A stretch of DNA of 9,145 nt from contig JAOUPW010000044.1 in NCBI GenBank assembly GCA_029879665.1, forward strand, positions 1 to 9,145. Reading direction: 5' to 3'. The notes beneath the pieces are model-generated. The model was not told the DNA's origin. It saw only the letters and a list, made by a program, of their open reading frames with translations, and made no database searches. Below are positions 6,431 to 9,145 of the stretch, one piece after another (within the stretch, counting starts at the first letter, position 1; the number at the start of each line of letters is the position of its first letter). The position numbers and the translations under genes are program-made. Source of the DNA: Rhodospirillales bacterium (GTDB lineage: Bacteria > Pseudomonadota > Alphaproteobacteria > Rhodospirillales > JAOUPW01).

Positions 6431-6517
6431 GCCCCTGTGGCGGAACTGGTAGACGCGCGGGATTCAAAATCCCGTTCTCGCAAGGGAGTGGGAGTTCGAT
6501 TCTCCCCGGGGGCACCA
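6431..6517 (+). tRNA. tRNA-Leu (anticodon CAA)
   Basis: This 87-base gene folds as a class II tRNA. The 7-base acceptor stem pairs GCCCCTG with CGGGGGC (one T-G wobble). The D-loop contains AACTGGTAG. The anticodon stem CGGGA/TCCCG closes a TTCAAAA loop with anticodon CAA at 6465-6467, which reads the Leu codon UUG. A long variable arm follows, then a GGGAG/CTCCC T-stem with loop TTCGATT. The discriminator base is A and the CCA end is encoded (6515-6517). It is the only plus-strand gene in this half of the window and converges on the cold shock gene. Confidence 0.97.
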
Positions 6518-6541
6518 TTATTTTACACCCATTCAGGCATG

Positions 6542-6584
6542 AAAAAACCGCCACCGGACGACGCCGGAGGCGGTTGAATTTTTT
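6542..6584. terminator. Bidirectional intrinsic terminator between tRNA-Leu and the cold shock gene
   Basis: AACCGCC (6546-6552) pairs with GGCGGTT (6569-6575), and an inner CCGG/CCGG pair continues the stem after one mismatch, with a 6-base loop. On the minus strand the stem is followed directly by a T-run (the A-run at 6542-6547), which ends the cold shock transcript. On the plus strand a T-run at 6579-6584 follows after three bases and can end the tRNA transcript. Confidence 0.9.
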
Positions 6585-6601
6585 CGTAATTGACCGGTTT
6601 A

Positions 6602-6811
6602 TCAGTCGAGAACGGAAAGGTTTTCCGCCGAAGATTTGCCGTTCTGGCCGGCTACGAGTTCGTATTCGACCTTCTGACCTTCGCGCAGGGAGCTGAGCCC
6701 GGCGCGTTCGACTGCGGAAATATGGACAAAAGCGTCCTTGGAGCCATCTTCGGGCTCAATAAAGCCAAATCCCTTGGTGGGATTGAACCATTTTACGGTT
6801 CCTGTAGCCAT
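6602..6811 (-). CDS. Cold shock protein, CspA family
   Basis: This 69-residue protein is a single cold shock domain that binds single-stranded RNA and DNA as a chaperone or antiterminator. It begins [20 protein letters not shown]. The RNP1 motif KGFGFIEP lies at 13-20 and the RNP2 motif DAFVHIS at 26-32. The length is typical, and the C-terminal part ([20 protein letters not shown]) keeps the family pattern. The ATG at 6811 has AGAGGT (6821-6816) four bases upstream, a strong site. The leader is about 140 bases with a stable hairpin, as in cold-inducible csp genes, and a strong terminator follows. The number of csp paralogues cannot be judged here, so I give no letter symbol. Confidence 0.95.
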   Translation of the reverse strand: MATGTVKWFNPTKGFGFIEPEDGSKDAFVHISAVERAGLSSLREGQKVEYELVAGQNGKSSAENLSVLD

Positions 6812-6840
6812 GGTGACCTCTTTCAGGTAACGGGTTGAAA

Positions 6841-6864
6841 CGGGGCGCCCTCATTGGCGACCCG
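6841..6864 (-). promoter_or_regulatory. Hairpin in the cold shock mRNA leader
   Basis: On the minus strand CGGG-T-CGCC pairs with GGCG-C-CCCG around the loop AATGAG, giving eight GC pairs with one internal mismatch. It ends about 30 bases before the start codon and about 20 bases before the ribosome binding site. Structured leaders are known to govern csp mRNA stability and translation at low temperature; that this one does so is inferred. Confidence 0.5.
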
Positions 6865-6958
6865 CCATGAATAACGCTCACAAAGTCGGAAAGAAATCAG
6901 GCTAGACGGAATAAACGGCTAACAAGATACGCCGGAGCATTGTGTAACGAGTGTGCCT

Positions 6959-6986
6959 CATATAGGAGGATTTTTAAAAAAGTCAA
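6959..6986 (-). promoter_or_regulatory. Putative sigma70 promoter for the cold shock gene
   Basis: TTGACT (6986-6981, five of six) and TATATG (6964-6959) are separated by 16 AT-rich bases containing T6 and A5 runs. The expected start near 6952 would give a 5' leader of about 140 bases. The promoter lies just past the stop codon of the upstream efflux gene. Confidence 0.65.
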
Positions 6987-7008
6987 CTGCATTATCCCCT
7001 TTTGAGGC

Positions 7009-8211
7009 CTAAATGGCTGATTCGTCCTCCGCCTCGCCCGCATTTCGCGCCATCAGGAAACCGACAAGGGCGAGCGATGTTGACAGGAACATCAGAGACA
7101 TCATGGGCAGATAGGACCCGGTCAACAGCAGGCCGCCGAGATAGGAAAGTACCGCCGCCACCCCCATCTGCAACGAGCCCAGCAAGCCGGCGGCGGATCC
7201 CGCCAAGCGCGGATAGACGCTGACGGCACCGGAAATAGCGTTGGGGATGCATATTCCGTGACCGATGGACATGATCGCCACCGGCGCGAAGATCGCTATG
7301 GGCTGGGAAGGTACGATAAAAAAGAGCGCCCCCATTACCGCCATGCCTATAAAACTTATACTGATACCGGTCAGAACCATGCGGTCAACGCCCAGGCGTT
7401 CCGACATGCGGCCCGAGAAATAATTACCAACCATGTAGGCGATGGCGATTATGGTGAAATAAAGCCCGTAATCCGTAGGCGTTCCCCCCATCAGATTGAC
7501 CACCACATAGGGCGCGCCGCCGAGGAAGGCAAAGAAAGAGCCACTGGTGAAGGATTGAGCCATGGTATAGCCAACAAAGGCACGGGAGCGGAAGAGATGA
7601 CCGAATGACATCACCAAGTCTGCCGGCCGCCGCCTCTGCCCGAGATGCGGGTTGGTTTCATGGATGTAACGTAGACACAAAGGGATGATCGCGGCCCCCA
7701 ACAGAAACAAGAGAAACAGACTCGCCTGCCAGCCGTACATGTCTTCGAGGATTCCCCCCATCGCGGGCGCGATCGCCGGCCCGACCGCCATCCCCATGGT
7801 AACGTAGCCAAGCGCGCTGGCCGCCTTGGCGCGGCCAAAAACGTCCCGGACGATGGCCCGCGTCAGTACGACCCCGGAACAGATGCCGATAGCCTGGATA
7901 AAACGGCCGAATATCAGAATTTCAACCGTGGGCGCGAACACCGTCAGCACGCTGGAAAGCGTATAGATCATCAAGCCCGCCAGAAGAACGGGGCGCCTGC
8001 CGAAATAATCCGACAGCGGGCCATAGAAAATCTGACCCACGCCAATGCCGATAATGTAAAGCGACAAGGTCCATTGGACCGTTGCCGGGTCCGATTGAAA
8101 GACCCGGACCATTCCCGGTAACGACGGCTGAAGGATGTTCATCGCCACCGGCGGCACCATGGCAACGGCGATCAGAACGGCCAACGGTGGGACTTTACGA
8201 TTTTCAGACAT
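7009..8211 (-). CDS. MFS multidrug efflux transporter, Bcr/CflA type
   Basis: This 400-residue inner-membrane proton antiporter has twelve predicted helices and belongs to the drug-resistance DHA1 group of the major facilitator superfamily. Its closest resemblance is to the Bcr/CflA branch (bicyclomycin, chloramphenicol and sulfonamide exporters). The marks are LQPSLPGM in helix 1 (27-34) and motif A, GPLSDYFGRRPVL, at 64-76. R103 in GRFIQAIG is the motif B arginine. The antiporter motif C is GMAVGPAIAPAMGG at 140-153. The second half starts after a basic loop near 193-197 and keeps a degenerate motif A (SGRMSERLG). The ATG at 8211 has no clear ribosome binding site. The gene starts 75 bases after the TctA stop on the same strand and may be read from that transcript; no strong promoter is visible in the gap. 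The exported substrate is unknown. Confidence 0.9.
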   Translation of the reverse strand: MSENRKVPPLAVLIAVAMVPPVAMNILQPSLPGMVRVFQSDPATVQWTLSLYIIGIGVGQIFYGPLSDYFGRRPVLLAGLMIYTLSSVLTVFAPTVEILIFGRFIQAIGICSGVVLTRAIVRDVFGRAKAASALGYVTMGMAVGPAIAPAMGGILEDMYGWQASLFLLFLLGAAIIPLCLRYIHETNPHLGQRRRPADLVMSFGHLFRSRAFVGYTMAQSFTSGSFFAFLGGAPYVVVNLMGGTPTDYGLYFTIIAIAYMVGNYFSGRMSERLGVDRMVLTGISISFIGMAVMGALFFIVPSQPIAIFAPVAIMSIGHGICIPNAISGAVSVYPRLAGSAAGLLGSLQMGVAAVLSYLGGLLLTGSYLPMMSLMFLSTSLALVGFLMARNAGEAEDESAI

Positions 8212-8286
8212 TTATGAGATGTATCACCCGTTTCATGGCGATTGGCAAGCCGCCTTGAAATCGGAAGGCAGGGATCGAAGGCCCCG

Positions 8287-9145
8287 TCAGGTTTCTTCCA
8301 GCTTGATTTCGTGCTCGTCAGGAATTTCCGGCTGCCAGCCATCACGCTTGCGCTGCCACAACATTCTGGCGCCGATCAGGATCAGGATCACACCGAGAAC
8401 GGGGCGGATCCATCCTTCCATGAGGAATAGGGGTGCGGCGAGAGATATTAGCATGGCCGGGATGAACCACTGGGTCCAAGGTTTGCGTCCTCGTGCATGC
8501 TGGAACCACGGATATATCGCCGAGAACGCCGCCATAATTATAAAAAACAAAGACCATGGCCGGGTCAGAAACAACATCAGGTCGTCGCTGCTGGAAAGCG
8601 CCCGGTTCAAATTCAATTCAGCCAGATCGCCCAACACCACGCCCAAGATCATGGGCGCCAGCGGGAACCCAAGAACCCGCATGGCGTATCCGACGATTCC
8701 GAACAGGAACAGCGTCCAGATATCGAACATGACATTATGCAGGGCAAAAACGCCGATGGCGCAATAGGACAGGATCACACCGGCCAGAATGTACATGGGC
8801 AGGCGGGTAATCAGCACGAAAATTCGGAGTCCAACGGCCTGCAAGACAAGCATCACGAAATGGGCGAAGAAGAAAGCGATAAAGATTGAATATGCCAGCA
8901 CCGGCTCTTCGTTGATGAAAGACGGACTGGGAACAACATCGTGAATCAGCAGCGCCCCCAGCATCACGGCGGCAACGATATCGCCTGGAATGCCCAAGGC
9001 CATCATAATCATCAACGCACCGCCGGCGGTGGCGTTGTTTGCCGATTCCGGCGCGATAATGCCTTCCGGCGTACCGGTACCGAATTTTTCCGGCGTCTTT
9101 GATCCTTTTTTTGCCTGATCGTAGGCAAGAATATTGGATATGGAA
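8287..9145 (-). CDS. tctA: Tripartite tricarboxylate transporter permease TctA, C-terminal part
   Basis: The frame runs from the right edge to a TGA at 8289-8287, giving the last 285 residues of a protein of about 500; the start lies outside the window. TctA is the large membrane subunit of the TTT importer, which works with a small permease (TctB) and a periplasmic binding protein (TctC) to take up citrate, other carboxylates or aromatic acids using an ion gradient. The TctA signature is clear in APESANNATAGGAL (visible residues 31-44) followed by LGIPGD at 51-56. Several hydrophobic helices follow, ending in a charged tail rich in Glu. The internal Met at 9015 is not the true start, because the frame continues upstream with typical family sequence. 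TctB and TctC are not downstream here; in the common order they would lie upstream, outside the window. Confidence 0.93.
   Translation of the reverse strand, partial: SISNILAYDQAKKGSKTPEKFGTGTPEGIIAPESANNATAGGALMIMMALGIPGDIVAAVMLGALLIHDVVPSPSFINEEPVLAYSIFIAFFFAHFVMLVLQAVGLRIFVLITRLPMYILAGVILSYCAIGVFALHNVMFDIWTLFLFGIVGYAMRVLGFPLAPMILGVVLGDLAELNLNRALSSSDDLMLFLTRPWSLFFIIMAAFSAIYPWFQHARGRKPWTQWFIPAMLISLAAPLFLMEGWIRPVLGVILILIGARMLWQRKRDGWQPEIPDEHEIKLEET

Noticed and set aside
5919..6554. Minus-strand open frame (211 codons) across tRNA-Leu and the dedA start
   Set aside because: Part of it is the reverse translation of the tRNA-Leu gene, a well-known source of false proteins, and the rest overlaps the dedA-like gene out of frame.
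8212..8286. Promoter for the MFS gene in the 75-base gap after tctA
   Set aside because: TTGCCA is present on the minus strand, but the sequence 16-17 bases further on matches the -10 consensus poorly.
8135..8767. Plus-strand open frame (210 codons) over the MFS start and the TctA end
   Set aside because: It is antisense to two genes with strong family signatures and has low-complexity, non-family composition.

Overview
The window reads as an ordinary chromosomal segment of an alphaproteobacterium, most likely a member of the Rhodospirillales or a close relative. The grounds are moderately high GC with sigma70-like promoters, a COQ7-type (not UbiF-type) ubiquinone hydroxylase, a TctA-type tripartite tricarboxylate transporter permease, and an inverted-repeat motif near 4463-4479 that resembles palindromic elements I recall from alphaproteobacterial intergenic regions. 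The placement is an inference from gene content, not from a marker gene. I see no transposase, integrase, CRISPR array or phage gene.

Left part (1-1869): a metal-dependent amidohydrolase of the ACMSD type lies on the minus strand. It is followed by what may be the first codons of another minus-strand gene running off the left edge. Upstream of it is a minus-strand gene for a small helical protein of unknown function whose C-terminus resembles the CheY-binding motif at the N-terminus of FliM. A 205-base divergent spacer separates that gene from the next block.

Centre left (2033-4457): two plus-strand genes encode a citramalate synthase (cimA, the pyruvate route to isoleucine) and a TrmJ-type tRNA 2'-O-methyltransferase, 22 bases apart. 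They converge on a minus-strand cluster. The 152-base convergent spacer carries a small inverted repeat and two identical 46-base copies of a palindrome-ended sequence, 57 bases apart.

Centre right (4610-6265): a tightly packed minus-strand cluster runs dedA/YqaA-like membrane protein, then dsbB, then coq7. The dsbB and coq7 genes overlap by ATGA. All three products act at or in the inner membrane, and DsbB and COQ7 share the quinone pool (one uses quinone as oxidant, the other helps make it).

Right part (6386-9145): a plus-strand tRNA-Leu(CAA) with a good promoter converges on a minus-strand cold shock gene with a long structured leader, and the two share a hairpin that looks like a bidirectional terminator. 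Beyond them are a minus-strand Bcr/CflA-type drug efflux transporter and the C-terminal 285 residues of a TctA permease that begins outside the window.

Nothing here stands out as a clearly new system. The points most worth a second look are the duplicated 46-base palindromic element, the FliM-like tail on the unknown protein, and the cold shock leader.
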